A DNA stretch of 64,000 bases from Cryptomeria japonica. Its lineage: Eukaryota > Streptophyta > Pinopsida > Cupressales > Cupressaceae. The stretch is taken from positions 623,904,383 through 623,968,382 of the forward strand of contig NC_081408.1 in assembly GCF_030272615.1 (NCBI RefSeq). The letters are read 5' to 3'. The notes beneath the pieces were generated by a model, which was not told the DNA's origin, made no database searches, and saw nothing but the letters and a program-made list of their open reading frames with translations. The stretch's first letter is position 1; the number at the start of each line of letters is the position of its first letter. Shown one piece after another: positions 12,566 through 25,463 of the stretch. A program made the translations under genes and the position numbers.

Positions 12566-13423
12566 TTGAGATCATCTATTAACTAGCACCTGCACTGTTA
12601 ATTGAATAGTGAGATCTAATTTTGGAAATATATTGGAAGGCAGAAAAATCGTAAGAAATGAAAATTGCTTTTGTTACGAGTAGCTATTTACAATGTAAGT
12701 AAATTGATTTTGAAATGTGAAAAAAATTGAAAATGAACAAATTCAAGTTAATTTGAACTCAACATTTTATTATAACCAATGAAAACGGTTAACTTAAAAA
12801 TTGATTACATTGAATACAAATTTTGTTAACTGAAAGATTGATTACATTGAATACAGATTTTGTATATATAATTTCAAGGATATGTAGTCTTATTCATTTA
12901 TTTCTAGGCAACCCTTATGTACCATATTCAAGAATATGATTTTTTTTAATTAATAGATGACATTTCCTATAGTCATTTTGTCAAATAGTTTGTATGCATT
13001 TTCCATGCTAATACATATTGAATCTATGTTTTCTGGTGGCAATGTTTATTATTAAGGCTATTCATGTGGTGTATATCCCTAACATAAAGAATTAGCACAT
13101 TGAACACTATGTAAGCATACTTGTTGATGTTTACAAGGTGTCTTTAAATTTTGCATACTTTAGGAAATTTAGGATACAATTTGTATAGTATACAGTAAAA
13201 AAATTATTTATCTTTTTAAACTACATATATAAATTTTATTGTATTGGATATAATTCTTCTCAGTGTGATCATTCATGTTATACAACCATTTCTTCATTTA
13301 ATAAATTTCACCCAAGAGTATTTAGCCTTGCAAGGTGGTCCTTGTTGATTCACAAGGGATTCCACGTGCCTTTTATTTCATATGAAATCTACTCCTATAT
13401 TTTATACATTACATTAATGTTTA
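12566..13423. other. AT-rich DNA, no gene seen
   Basis: Contains a ~48-bp imperfect duplication around ATTGATTACATTGAATACA at about 12795-12860. Otherwise nothing is recognised. Confidence 0.6.
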
Positions 13424-13635
13424 TGTTATTGACAAATTAAAGCCAAAAAGTTGCCATCATATTGCATTATGAAAGATATTTATACAGCAGTATGATTGCA
13501 ACAGTGTGCTTGATCTGCTAATCATGGGTTTAACAAAATAACAAATACTTGCCTAAATAGACTAACAATCCATAACAAATTACAAACAAATAAACAAACC
13601 AAACAAATCATACCAGAATGATGTAATAACCAACA
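13424..13635 (-). mobile_element. 3' LTR of a reverse-strand copia (copy 1)
   Basis: Read on the minus strand it starts TGTTGGTTATTACATC after the purine tract AAGTGGGGAA (13636-13645). It contains a TATA-like TGTATAAATAT and ends near CAATAACA, about 212 bp in all. The TGTT/AACA ends and PPT support it. The outer end is approximate. Confidence 0.6.
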
Positions 13636-13645
13636 TTCCCCACTT

Positions 13646-14058
13646 ATTATATCATTTCTTTAAAGTACTAATAAGAGAATCCTGAAAAGTTTCAAACTTC
13701 ACATGTGCAAGAGGCTTGGTGAAGATATCAGCACGTTGTTCTTGTGTAGACCAGAACTAGAGTTGAATGTTGTGTTGTTGAACATGTTCTCGAATGAAGT
13801 GACAATCAACTTCAATATGCTTGGTCTGTTCATGAAATACTGGATAACGAACAAGATTGAGAACACTCTTATTGTCACAATAGAGGACTGTAGGTTGGTT
13901 TGTGGTAGCCCCAATCCTTCTAATATGCAATGTAGCCAAACTGCTTCACAAACTGTTGAACTTTCTACATGATATTCCACTTCTATTGAGGAATAAGCAA
14001 CTGTGGGTTGCTTCTTACTTCCCCATGAAATAGGTCCTAAACCTAGGAAGAAAACAAA
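13646..14058 (-). pseudogene. copia RNase H end, frameshifted (copy 1)
   Basis: C-terminal part of a Ty1/copia polyprotein, read right to left from the gap. Recognisable motifs include GPISWGSKKQPTVAYSS, CEAVWL, the YCDNKS block and HEQTKHIEVDCHFIRE, all typical of RNase H of copia pol. A missing T near 13898, relative to copy 2, shifts the frame between CEAVWL and YCDNKS. The upstream RT is lost in the gap. RNase H degrades the RNA of the RNA/DNA hybrid during reverse transcription; this copy cannot encode it. Confidence 0.9.
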
Positions 14059-14558
14059 NNNNNNNNNNNNNNNNNNNNNNNNNNNNNNNNNNNNNNNNNN
14101 NNNNNNNNNNNNNNNNNNNNNNNNNNNNNNNNNNNNNNNNNNNNNNNNNNNNNNNNNNNNNNNNNNNNNNNNNNNNNNNNNNNNNNNNNNNNNNNNNNNN
14201 NNNNNNNNNNNNNNNNNNNNNNNNNNNNNNNNNNNNNNNNNNNNNNNNNNNNNNNNNNNNNNNNNNNNNNNNNNNNNNNNNNNNNNNNNNNNNNNNNNNN
14301 NNNNNNNNNNNNNNNNNNNNNNNNNNNNNNNNNNNNNNNNNNNNNNNNNNNNNNNNNNNNNNNNNNNNNNNNNNNNNNNNNNNNNNNNNNNNNNNNNNNN
14401 NNNNNNNNNNNNNNNNNNNNNNNNNNNNNNNNNNNNNNNNNNNNNNNNNNNNNNNNNNNNNNNNNNNNNNNNNNNNNNNNNNNNNNNNNNNNNNNNNNNN
14501 NNNNNNNNNNNNNNNNNNNNNNNNNNNNNNNNNNNNNNNNNNNNNNNNNNNNNNNNNN
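14059..14558. other. Assembly gap, 500 N
   Basis: Exactly 500 unknown bases, the same length as the other two gaps, so a placeholder and not a measured distance. Apparent long ORFs across it are artefacts. Confidence 1.
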
Positions 14559-16740
14559 TTTCTGATGTTGATTGATCCATACGACAACTGGATCAGTTTG
14601 AATGCTTGTTTGATCAAAAATTTCATCTATTGATGTGTGATTTCTTTAAGCACAGTGTTTAATGTGTTATCTGTTTGATGTCATTGTAGATGTTTGTCTA
14701 TGTACAAAAGAGCTAATTTATTGAAAGAATGAAAATGATTGTTTTTGGATTTTGATGTTTTCCAATTTTTAGGGTTTTCTGAACATTTTGAAATTTTTGT
14801 GCTTTTTCCAAGACATTTTACAATGTTTTTTGGATTATTTTAGGACATTTTTGGATATTTTGGATTGTTTCAAGATATTTTTAGAATGTTTTTAGATTAT
14901 TTCAAGACATTTTATGAATTCTTTTGAAAAAAAAATTAATTTTGTCCCCAATGTCTATCAAGGCAAGGAATATGACAAATGGATAAATAGGCTTGTTAAA
15001 ATGTTGGTGGATAGAAGGAAGACAAAGGCCATTTATTATGGAGATAGAATGAATTCACTTCCCAAGGGCTACCACACAATGGGATAAGGGATTGGATAGG
15101 ACCAAGTAAAGAAATGGCCTAGCATGAGGGACATGTCAAGAGGTATTTGAAAACCATGTTTTGCATTTTATGCCTTTATGTCGGAACAAGATTAAGAGAT
15201 GAAAAAGAGAGTGTATGGACGGGTGACTGGGGTATGGATAGGACAAGCAAGATCAAAAATGGATAAGAGATATTGACTGAAGGTTGTGATAGGCTAAAGG
15301 ATAATGATAAAAGTTTGCAATAAGCCAATGAATATGGACATGAGGTTGGAATAAGCAAATGGATAAAGAGCAAAAGCTATGATAGACCAAAAGCTAGGAA
15401 GAGGATACATGACATTCATGAAGATACTCACCCTTGTCAACATCAAAGGTGAAAAAAGGGAATATGGATATGAGGGACAATAGGATAATGGAGGGTATGA
15501 TAGGGTATGATAGGATATGATAGGATAGGATATGATAGGATAGCATAAATGGAAACTACCCCAAGTATGGTATGCAATAAGTTCATGGATTACGCATGAT
15601 GCTTGTTTACCAGGTTTTGATCATGGTAACTGCCCAAGGCCCCTGTTTGTCAGGTTTTCACCAAAAGACGAAATATTTTTCTTTACTCTTTTTTTATTTG
15701 ATTTTTTTTTCATATTTTGTATTTATTCTTTTCAATTTTTTTTATATTTTTGACTTTTTCATCAGAAAATGGACACATGATAAGGAATGGAGGAAGGACT
15801 CAAGCATCTTGTTGTTTGGATAGTATCCTTGGAAAAAATGGACCATGACCATTAAGGTATGCTCAAAGATGTTGGCAGGATAATGACATGGAAATGAAAT
15901 GGGACTAAGGCCATGATTTATGCAAAAAATTGGATTAGAGAGATGGAAGGATGGAAAATATGTATTGGATAATGGATGGGGTGGAAGAATTGGGCTTGAG
16001 CAAATGCAAATGCTGGTAAGATCTGCATTGGCACACACCTTGAGGGGTGGTGGACTTATGGAGGAAAAATGGATTTTGTATATTGAGATTTTAATGGAGG
16101 AAAGGATGGTTATTTTGGGGCATAAGGACCCAAAATAGATGAAGGAGGCAATGGACGAATATATTTGAAAGGTTTGGATGGAGGAATAGCATTTTTGGAT
16201 GCCAATCTAGATTTTTCTTTAGAGTGTTCTGCTTTAAGGAGCTGATTAGGAATCCACATGGTTTTTTATTTTTAACTCTTTTGTAGCTCCTTGGAACGCA
16301 TTGCTTGCACAAGGGATTTAGGAACCCATATAAATTGTGAATTTTATTTTTGAGCAATGGGCCTTTGTGGCCTTTGGATTTTTCTTTTTCTTTTTGGGTC
16401 ATATTTTTCTTTGTTTTTACATGTCGATTAAATTGGACATGTTTCCTTGACTGTACGTGGATTGTTGGACTTATAACTTTTATGCTTGGCATCCAAATTG
16501 CTTGGAGAGGAAAATGAATGTATGGATAGATAGGAATGAAATAGAGCTCTTTTGAATGGATGGAAAGTTCTCAAAGATATGTGCCTTTGTTGAACTTGCA
16601 TTAGGGATGAAGGGATATAAGGACCTAAAATGGATGGAAGGGATGAAGGGCTAGGTGCATGTTTGGATTTAGGTTTAGGGATACCAACATCTTGAGAGTG
16701 AATTGTGTAGACATAACCATTAATATTTTATTCAACATGG
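14559..16740 (+). repeat. Non-coding part of an unclassified repeat element
   Basis: Begins with degenerate T-rich repeats of a TTTTTGGATATTTTGGATT type (14740-14930). Then comes purine-rich DNA with ATGGATGAAGG-like and GACCCAAAATAGATGA phrases. The same kinds of phrase in the same order occur at 61985-63700, so both belong to one family. No reliable ORF. Confidence 0.6.
15479..15545 (+). repeat. GATAGGATAT-type microsatellite
   Basis: Irregular repeats of GGTATGATA and GGATATGATA over about 65 bp. Confidence 0.85.
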
Positions 16741-16748
16741 AGGGGTTC

Positions 16749-18503
16749 TTACTTGTGAAGGTCTACCCCTTTGTCTTTATGAATATTTTGACCCGTAGGA
16801 TACTCTTTGCTTTGGGAAGGAGATGTGAGACTATTATGAAGTGGATATGACATGATGGGATCATGAACTAGATCAAATTGGACCAAAGGGGAGGAACCCA
16901 TTGTGAATGTAGGAGGTTCTTGAACATCTTGCACTAGCATGTTAGAATCATGAGGGGGATCAGGATCACTAGGGGGATCCGGATCACGAGGGAGATCAAG
17001 CTCAATGATGGGCTCTTCATGAGATGGAATGGAAGGAATAATGGGATCATCAAAAGAAATGAGATCTTGGGGTGTATATGGAGGATTAGGACATGGAGAT
17101 GGAGGGATGATAGCATCTTGTGGTGGACATGAAGCTGAAAGGATAGTTTGATCTTGACAAGGAGGAAGATCATTGGATTCCTCTTTAAAGGTGTTTTTCT
17201 CTTGACTTTCCATGGGATTATTAGGAAGAATGGAAGGGATATCTTGATCTTTCTCAAGGAGTGGAATGTCAATGGGATTTTAAAAGTTGTTGTGTTCTTG
17301 GATAAGAATAGGGGGATCATCAAAGGATATAAGATCTTGGTCAAATGGATTAGGCAATGGAAAAGTTTCAAGGTTTTGATCTTGATCTATTTCAAGACTT
17401 ATTTCTTCATGCTTTGAATCATTCTCTTGACATTAGATTGGACTTTGGACATGCATGGGGGATTATAGCAAAGAATAAATGGTTTGACATGAGAGGCATG
17501 GACTTTGTATGGGACTCTCTAAAAGGGAAGCATCTAGTGGCATTAAATCTTGCATTTCCAAATAGTATAAGGGATTTGTATAAAGACATAATTTAGCTTG
17601 TATTTGTATTGTAGACAGCCCTTGGGAGGATGCATTATTAGGTGTATCATTTGGGAGCGATGGTGGAAATTTCTCTTGTGAAACTTCAAGATCTGATGGA
17701 ATGGGAGGAGAAGCGAAGACCACTTGAGAATCAATTTCTTGATGGATGGATGAACCATTGCTAGACATGGGTTGAATTTGCTGCTGGTATTGGACAAGTG
17801 GAATTTTTGTCTCTTGTTTTGAATTGTGATTCTAGACTTGATGTGTTTGAACTTGTTGTGAGGCACAATTTTCTTGCTTGCATGCCAAGGCCCATTGTAG
17901 GTGTCCATCAGTTATGAAAGATCGATGCTCAAGACTTGAGGCCGGGTCTCTTATAATGTGTGGGAGGTATTTTCGAGGATTGCTTAAGATTAATTGGTCC
18001 AAAAATTCCACAAACTCGGGATTGTTCATTGCCTCAATAACTTCAAATTTTGTGAATGATTCATCATCTAAATCCACATCTTCTTGGAAATCAAGTAATG
18101 ATTGAACTCGAATATAACCATAATCTGGATGAAAAATGTGTTAGCCATCTAGCAAAGGTCTTTGTGGGTAGGGACCTTTACTTAACTAATTTGAATAAAA
18201 AAATGGTGACACATTCGATGGTGGCATTAGTAAAGCATTGCCACATCCTAGTTGTAGAATTGATTCAAATTGTGGTGGTGGTCCTAATTGAATGATTCCA
18301 TACTTTGGTAGCATGTTTGTAGGTGGAGCAACATTTGGATTAAAGGTTGGTTGTATTGTATAGCCTTGCTCTTGAGTTAGATTGAATTGTGATTTCTTTG
18401 AATTAAAACTTGATTGCATTGTGTTATTTATTGGACCAATCATCGGTTGATATGTCAAACTTTGTTACATCATAGGAGCTTGGAATCTTGTTTCAATAGA
18501 CAT
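16749..18503 (-). pseudogene. Unidentified P/Q/N/D-rich protein relic
   Basis: A single minus-strand frame runs from about 18503 (ATG opening MSIETRFQAP) to 16749. It is interrupted by several in-frame stops but no frameshift: the open pieces at 18186-18458, 17832-18077, 17463-17768 and 16749-17213 share one frame. The N-terminal part is Gln/Asn-rich. The middle has a more globular stretch (FTKFEVIEAMNNPEFVEFLD). The C-terminal third is Pro/Asp-rich with repeated DLISFDDP and DPDPP. I recognise no domain. A gag-like or additional ORF of a large retroelement is possible. Confidence 0.5.
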
Positions 18504-19260
18504 GTCACTATGCAATGCAGTATTGTTTGGATTTTGAATTTTTAAGGATGATGTATGCACAACTAATAGAACCTAGATGATTGACAATGCAACTTATGTT
18601 TTTAGTCTTTTGAACTTTTGGAATGACAATGATATGTAACTAATTGCAACCTAAGCCAAGACCTATCTTTGGGTATGATAATGATAATGCCAGACTTAGG
18701 GAAATGGTTTTAAACCTAAGTGCAAAATGAGGATGCTAAGATTGAAATGAACTAATATGGGGGATAATGACAACGTTTCCTGAAACCTAAATTTGAACCA
18801 TGCAAAACCCTAACCCTAAGTGACATGAATTTTGAAACAAGGTTGTCCAATGTTTTGACAAGCCATGTTTGTTAAATCTTTGCAAATTGTTGGATGAATA
18901 CTTTGAAACTCTTTTGACCAAGGTTTATTTTGAATCGTGTTTGGACAATTGTTTGGACTTGTTAAAAACTTGTTTTCTTTTAAAAATCAAGGTTTTTTTA
19001 TGACCACTTGTGACAATTTTTTTTAATTCTTTTAACAAGCATAGAAGACAAGAGGTTTGTTTGACTTTGACCCAAGACAATCATGCACCTTCAACAACAA
19101 ATCCTAAAGCTGGCAAGGACAATAGTTGTTGGATCTCACCTGGTTTCCCAACTATGCTTACTCAAAGCAGATACTTAGAGGCTTGACCCCACTATCTCCA
19201 CTCTACGATACTCACTTATCTAGGGCAACCAAGCATCAGTTCCCATAAAAACTCCCCATG
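18504..19260. other. Non-coding, end of the unclassified repeat
   Basis: No gene seen. It contains a two-unit CCCTAA run at 18806-18819 and joins the second duplicated copy at 19261. Confidence 0.5.
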
Positions 19261-19388
19261 GAAAACTTTGTATCTCTACTAAGATCCATAAGAATGTGAG
19301 ACGTCATGAGAGGTTCTACCTCCTGTACCAAAAACTAGAGGGTTTTTGGCTTCTAATCACAAAGTTTTTAATCTAGGCATTTGTTTAG

Positions 19389-19595
19389 GTGGCCATACAT
19401 GCAGTGTTTCACTTCGTTATGGAGACCTCCCAACCTGTAGAGGTTAAGCTCTACAACTTTTCACGTGTCACGCGGATATTGAGGGAGACTTACATTGGTA
19501 TGACACATCGACACTTGTTGATTGCAAATTTTGTCACAAAAACATTTATTTATAGTGGTTTGGAAGAGCTTGGCCTTAGCCTATTACCACTTTGA
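19389..19595 (+). other. Short unidentified ORF, copy 2 of the one at 112
   Basis: 68 codons, ending earlier than its 96-codon partner because of a base change. No recognised domain. Confidence 0.2.
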
Positions 19596-20062
19596 TCATT
19601 CCCTGTCACCAATGCATGTGCGAAGTGTCGGGCAAATCAAGAGGCAGACCTTCTAAAGGTAAAAACACACATGAAATAAAAAAAGACAAGATAAACAATG
19701 ATTATTTAACCTATAGAAAATCTAAAGAGTTTAATGGTCCATTTTCATCCTAATTAAGACTAGATGAGGTTAATTCAACCTTTATTTTCAAAATGATTTG
19801 ATCAATTTAAACCATGATTAAATGTAATTTGTTGTTCATTTTAAACCCTTTGCATGCATGTAATGTGAAATTTGTTTTTGTTCTTTGATCCAAATCCTAA
19901 TTAAGACTATGTGAGAATTGTAGGATTCATTCAAACCTCCTAATTAAGATATGTGAAAAAAAATTGTTCATTCAAACCTCCTAATTAGGCTATACAAAAA
20001 ATTGTTGTTCATTGCATGTTAAGAAATCTTACATGAATCATTGTCTAGACTCCATAAAGCCC

Positions 20063-20290
20063 ACATGCAACAATAGATCCTCACATAAAACCTGCATGCA
20101 ACAAGAAATCAGTTCAAAAAAACCTGCATGCAACAACATATTAGCACCAAAAACCTGCATGCAACAACAAATTAGTTCAAAATACCTGCATGCAATAACA
20201 AATTAGTTTAAAACACCTGCATGAAACAACAAATTAATTCAAACAACCTACATGCAACAATGGATTAGCACATAAAACCTGCATGCAAAT
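20063..20290 (+). repeat. 31-bp minisatellite, copy 2
   Basis: Same eight-unit array as 785-1012 with a handful of substitutions and identical overall spacing (218 bp between first and last cores). Confidence 0.85.
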
Positions 20291-23031
20291 AGATTCATAG
20301 AATTATTAGATTTTTCATGTTCACATTAGGTTCACCAAGAAATGTAACTAGGAATTTGGGAAAACACATCAAAGCCTAGGTTTATGTAACCACAAAACAT
20401 AACAAGCTATGAAATTAATCCTATTTAAATCAATAGAGCTATGAAGACGAGAAAAATAAACTAAATGCAAACCATTATAAAACATAAATATCTCCTCCAT
20501 ATTTCTCCATTGCTTCTCTTTTTCCTCCAAATGTGTTGTGGCTATCACCTACAAGGTTGCAAGTGTGATGTAGGCAAGATGATAGAAAAATGGCCAATGT
20601 GAGGATACTTAGATGTGCTTGAAAATCAATGAGAAAAGGGCTCAATTTATAGAAAAAATGAGATTGATTGGATGGCTATGATAGATCTGGGACTAAAAAA
20701 AATCAATGGACAAGATTAAATGAGAGGAGTTGTTAAGTGATGATAAAAAGGAAATTGCATTTCTAATGTTAAGGAAGAAATAGAAATGAAAAGAGTTAAG
20801 TGAAAATGATTATTGGAAATATTCATTTTCAACAAAAATATGTCAAAATGAAAGAGAGGAAAAGCCTAGCGATGAATTAGAAAGTTTGAAGAAATAAGGG
20901 AGATAGAAATTAGAGAGTGGAAGAGATAAGTGGGGACATGACAATTAAATAAATTAAAAATTTATTTAATTAGAATAATTTGGAGAAGGGGTTTAAATAA
21001 TTAAAATAATTATTTAATCATGGAAGAATAATTAACTTAGAATAAAGGATTAAATAATTAAGTGAATTATTTAATCAAAGAGAAATAATTAGGATTAGTT
21101 GATTAAGATCAAGATTAATTGATTAGAAAGAGATAATGATGAATATTAATTAAATAATGAAGAGTATTCAATTAATAGTTTAGAAGAACAATAATTAAAC
21201 AATTAAGAATTGTTTAATTATAGGAAATGAGAAGAAGAAAATTAGTGCTAATTAAATAATGAAAATTATTTAATAAGTCTAGACAAAAAAGGTTAGTGAA
21301 AAGTGTCGTTGAAGACTTAGGACAATTTTCAGTGTCTACAATACATCTCAAAATGCAATCCATCACATAAAGGTTTTGCCATGTATTCAAAATGTTGTTC
21401 AGCGGAGGATACACGTGGGGCTTTTACAAAGTGTTCGTACATTTGTTTAAAGAAATTTTTTGTGAAATTCATGTAGGTTGTTGAATACATATTCAAACCA
21501 ATGATTTCAATCTTTTGGAACTATCCTAGCATGAATAGCACCTGGTTTTCCTTTTTTTCATTTGTTTTTATGATTTTGGAAGCATGCCAACACTTTTTTC
21601 TATTGTTTTCCTTTCTTCAGAGAGTCATTGTGTCATGATTTTTTTTGTAAATAATAAAAGTTCTCATATTTTCTTCAATGCAATGATAAATGTTAGGTTT
21701 TGGAATTATCTTATGTTTTGAATCTCATTTTTCAACTGTCTGAAAAGGCAAATTCCAGCACAAAATTATAGTGATTTTTTCCTTAGAAGTTATTTTTGTG
21801 TGGAAATAATGTTTAGTCACACAAAAGGTTTTGTTATTATTACAAATTGGGAATTTCATAATATGCATGTTAATTGCTTCACAGATTAATCTAATTAAAT
21901 AATAGTTGTAAATATTTTTTTTATAAAATCTAAAGGCATTTCTTTTGCGACTATGCTTAAGAGAATCATAAGTTATTTGGTTTTCCTCAAAGGAATTATT
22001 TTCTTACAAGCTTAAAGATTGTGTATCATCATTCTTTAATCATTTCATTCATCATATATTCATATTTTTGTTTTCTCACAAATGTGGTATGAATAAACTT
22101 CATATGGAATTGTAAAGGTAAATTCCTTTTGTATCTTTATGATGGAGGTGTATATGGACATTAATTTTTTTCAATTTTGAAGTTATGTTGGAAGTGTATA
22201 TAGACATGCTATTTTTTGAATTATTTAGTTATTTTGGAGCTTTAATATTGATGGATTTGTCAACATCTCAAATTTTTTAACCATTACAATATGCTTTCAT
22301 TGTCAATATCAATTTAATTTATTACAGATTTATATATAAATAAAAATTGAAGTACTTTTCACTTTTGTTTTTATTTTACTTTTATTTTAGAAACATAGTG
22401 TGTATTTTATATTTATATGTAATTTTGTTTCTATTTTAAAAATACTACCATTTATTGTTTTGGTATTTTAAAAAAAAATTAAAAATACATTAAATAATAT
22501 ATTTATATCTAACTTTTATAATAATTTTATTTATACACTTCAAAATTATGATGTCTTTATATTTAAAAATAAATGAACATTTTAAATAGTACATTGTACC
22601 TCTTATTGTTACTATAAATTACATTTCTCAATGCAAAAAAAAATAAATTATAAAATGTTTTAGAATATATCATTTACATAAATATTATCAGCTATTAGAT
22701 CATTTCTCTTCACCTTAGAGGAAGTAAACCCATGTTATTATGTGAAGACATGGCACAATCTAACTTGTGCCTTAGAGGTTGCAAACATCTTTAAAATAGA
22801 CCTAATAGAAGATAAAGAATGTAGAGAACTATTTTAATGGAATCATTCAAGGAATTTATTTAAATATGATCAACATATTAAAACAATTATATAGTCAAAC
22901 AAATACAATAATAAAACAATAATACAATTAACATTTTAAAAATTAGTATAGCGAACTAAGTGTATTTACCCTACACAAGAGAGAGGACTCATTAATTGAA
23001 CATGTTTGAAGGATTGTAATAACATTGTTTT
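20291..23031. other. AT-rich non-coding repeat DNA (copy 2)
   Basis: Partner of 1013-3759. No gene seen. The minus ORF at 21214-21414 is the counterpart of 1937-2137 and has no recognised domain. Confidence 0.7.
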
Positions 23032-23474
23032 TGTTGGTGTAAATAAATATTCATGATGGATATTATTACACTTTACTTAAGTTAACTTAGGATAATGCAT
23101 CTCTTCATAGTTTGGATATGAGACACTTAGGGAAGTGTGCACATAGGGATATAGCTTGTAGGAGAAATTCCACCTTTTGATCTTGCTATTACACTCTACA
23201 TTCGATGGGTCAACCACCGCTTGTAGAATATTATATTATTTCTCCTACCTACCCCTAATATTTCTTACCTACCCTTGTTTCTCACTAAGCCACATGTCAT
23301 GATTGTGTGCTCGTATATCCATATGGCCTTGCCTATATAAGCAAGCTCATATTCATTGTATTGGTTAATCCAGTTGATCATTTGTATATTGATGATAATA
23401 CAGTTTGTTCTTGTCATACTTTTGTCTCTCTTTTATACTTTTCATTGTGCCCTTGATCTTGGCAAAATCTCACA
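23032..23474 (+). mobile_element. 5' LTR of a Ty1/copia element (copy 2)
   Basis: 443-bp partner of the LTR at 3760-4209, TGTTGGTG...TCTCACA, with the TATA box CTATATAAGC at 23333-23342 and the PBS directly after. Confidence 0.75.
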
Positions 23475-23486
23475 TGGTATCAAAGC
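23475..23486 (+). other. Primer-binding site, initiator-Met type (copy 2)
   Basis: TGGTATCAAAGC, one mismatch from the site in copy 1, immediately after the LTR. Confidence 0.8.
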
Positions 23487-23768
23487 TATTGAGGCTTCAT
23501 TGATTGGTTTTGGGAGACACTTTGGAAGGCTTCTATTTTTGGATCTGAGGTTTTGCACGTTTTGGAGGCATCCTAGAGCATTTTAGACCTCACCCTTGCG
23601 TCCGGGAGGTTGGTTCCATAAAAATCGAGTATAAACTTGACCTATTTTGGCAAAAGTCAAATTTTAGGTGGAGAAATTTTTTGCCCAATTTGGGCGGTAC
23701 GGTACGGAATTTTCGGACTTGGAAAAAAGAAAAAAAAATTCATTTTCTACTGAAAAAAAAAAAAGGGC

Positions 23769-23782
23769 ATATATATATATAT
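23769..23782 (+). repeat. (AT)7 microsatellite
   Basis: Short allele of the array that has about 53 units at 4499-4605. Confidence 0.95.
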
Positions 23783-23869
23783 GTAAAGGGGTTTTTTCTT
23801 TTTGAAAAAAAAAACATAAATTTTTTTTTTAAAAAATATATTTGTTTGGGGGTCCGTAGACACCCCCCC

Positions 23870-24340
23870 CCCTACCCGTCGTACTGTGTTTTTCGCAAGT
23901 CCGTGCAGATCCGCAGCAGCCTCAGCCACCGTGACCTGTCGGCCCCACCATCCGCTGTCCTCCAGCGATCCCCCCGACAACCCCGCTTCGGTGCCACCTC
24001 CTCGCACCGTCATTCCCGCCGGCCCTCCGGCCCAGCCCCACCGCCTCCCATTGGTTCTCTGCTCCGGCAACTGTCGGCACCTCTGCCGCCAGCCCCTCGG
24101 GCTCTGGGCCCCAACCCCACCACCATCCGACTGCCGCCAACAGACCGTCGGCAGACCTCCGCCTGCCACGTTGACAGCCAGGTCCACCTCCGCCTGCCAC
24201 GTTGACAGCCAGGTCCACCTCCACCTGCCACGTCGCCAGTCGGGCCCACCTCTGCCTGCCACATCACCCGTAGGCCCAATCGCCTACCAAGTCACCTGCA
24301 GGCCCAGTCAGCTACCACATCAGCACTTTCTGCCCAGTCA
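23870..24340 (+). other. GC-rich copia leader (copy 2)
   Basis: Partner of 4680-5160. It lacks about 40 bp near 24010 but has an extra ~30-bp unit (core GACAGCCAGGTCCACCTCC) near 24170-24230, so the tandem tract changes length by unit gain and loss. The open frames are Pro/Arg-rich and differ between copies, which argues against a coding role. Confidence 0.6.
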
Positions 24341-25010
24341 GCATTTTTGGAAAAAATTTAGACCCGTCTCCATTGAGCAGTTTGGTTTTTTGGGTCAACT
24401 TTGGAGGCTCATAACTTGCTCAATTTTGCTCCTTTTTGGGTGCAATTTCTTTTTATTAGGGATAATTTTTCATGCTCTCCGCAGTGGTGTGGTTATTTTT
24501 TGATTTTGGTGCATAGAATTTTTAGAATTTTCGGATTCTCTCAATTGCACCTGTCCAATCGTCAATTTTGCAACTTTAAAGGCTTCGTTTGAGCTCATAC
24601 GACCTCCTTTTCAAGTGCTTTTTTTTTTTAAAGTGCATATTGTTTTGTCTTCTTTCATAATCTATGATTAGTTTTCAAAGATTTTGAGTGGATATTGTAC
24701 TTTCAGATATTGGTCTTTTTTGGCCTACTTGGTACTTGTAATTTGCTTGGATCTTAGTTGTTTAGATCTCTTGCATTATTAGTTTGAGTCTCCCTTGGCC
24801 TCATTGAGGCAGTTGTAAACTTGAAATCAGAATTCCACCTTGCCATTTTTTGCAAGTGACCCATTGTACACGCACTCAGTATAAAGTGCCAAATCATCAT
24901 TTTTTTATTTTTTTTTTGGGGAAGGTGGGGGGGGGGTTTCTTTGATTGTGTGGAGGGGTGTCTTGTGTGATTGTGTCTCTCTTTCCTTATGCTCTTTCAT
25001 TTTTGTTGCA

Positions 25011-25463
25011 ATGAATCCTCATAAATTTCCACCTTTAACTCCACATAATTATGCATCTTGTAAAATTAGAGTATGGAGCAAATTAATGGAAAAAGGTCTC
25101 ACGTATTACATAGATGGAACAATAGTAGCACCACCTAATCCTAAGGCTGGTCCTAATGCTCAGTTAGAATGGCTCACTAAGAATTGCATGGCTCTTGAAA
25201 CTTTGTGTAAGTATGTATCAGATGACCTCATTTTTCACATTGAGAAGTGTACTACAATCAAAGAGGCTTGGGATATGTTTCAGAAATTGTATGGTCAAGT
25301 TGATGAAATCAAAGGTTACAAAATTGACAATGAGCTCACCAACTTGGATCCCAAGAGTTTTGATACAATTCAAGCTTATGTCACCAAAGCAATTGAGCTA
25401 AGAGCAAAGCTTAAGGATTGTGGAATTATTTATAAAGTTATTTATTATTTATTATGGAATTGA
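25011..25463 (+). pseudogene. copia gag N-terminal half, uninterrupted frame (copy 2)
   Basis: ATG 25011 to TGA 25461-25463, 150 codons, no internal stop. It begins MNPHKFPPLTPHNYASCK and includes the W-D-M-F-x-K-L-Y-G segment and a late ELRAKLKDCGI, characteristic of UBN2-type gag. After that motif the sequence turns into unrelated AT-rich DNA. The C-terminal part, zinc knuckle and all of pol are absent, so the product would be non-functional although open. It shows the reading frame before the two deletions in copy 1. Confidence 0.8.

Noticed and set aside
14003-14626. ORFs of about 200-290 codons spanning the first gap
   Set aside because: Almost entirely unknown bases. The same applies to the ORFs across 37559-38058 and 61030-61529.
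18806-18819. Telomere-like CCCTAA run
   Set aside because: Only two units, so chance or a remnant. There is no array.
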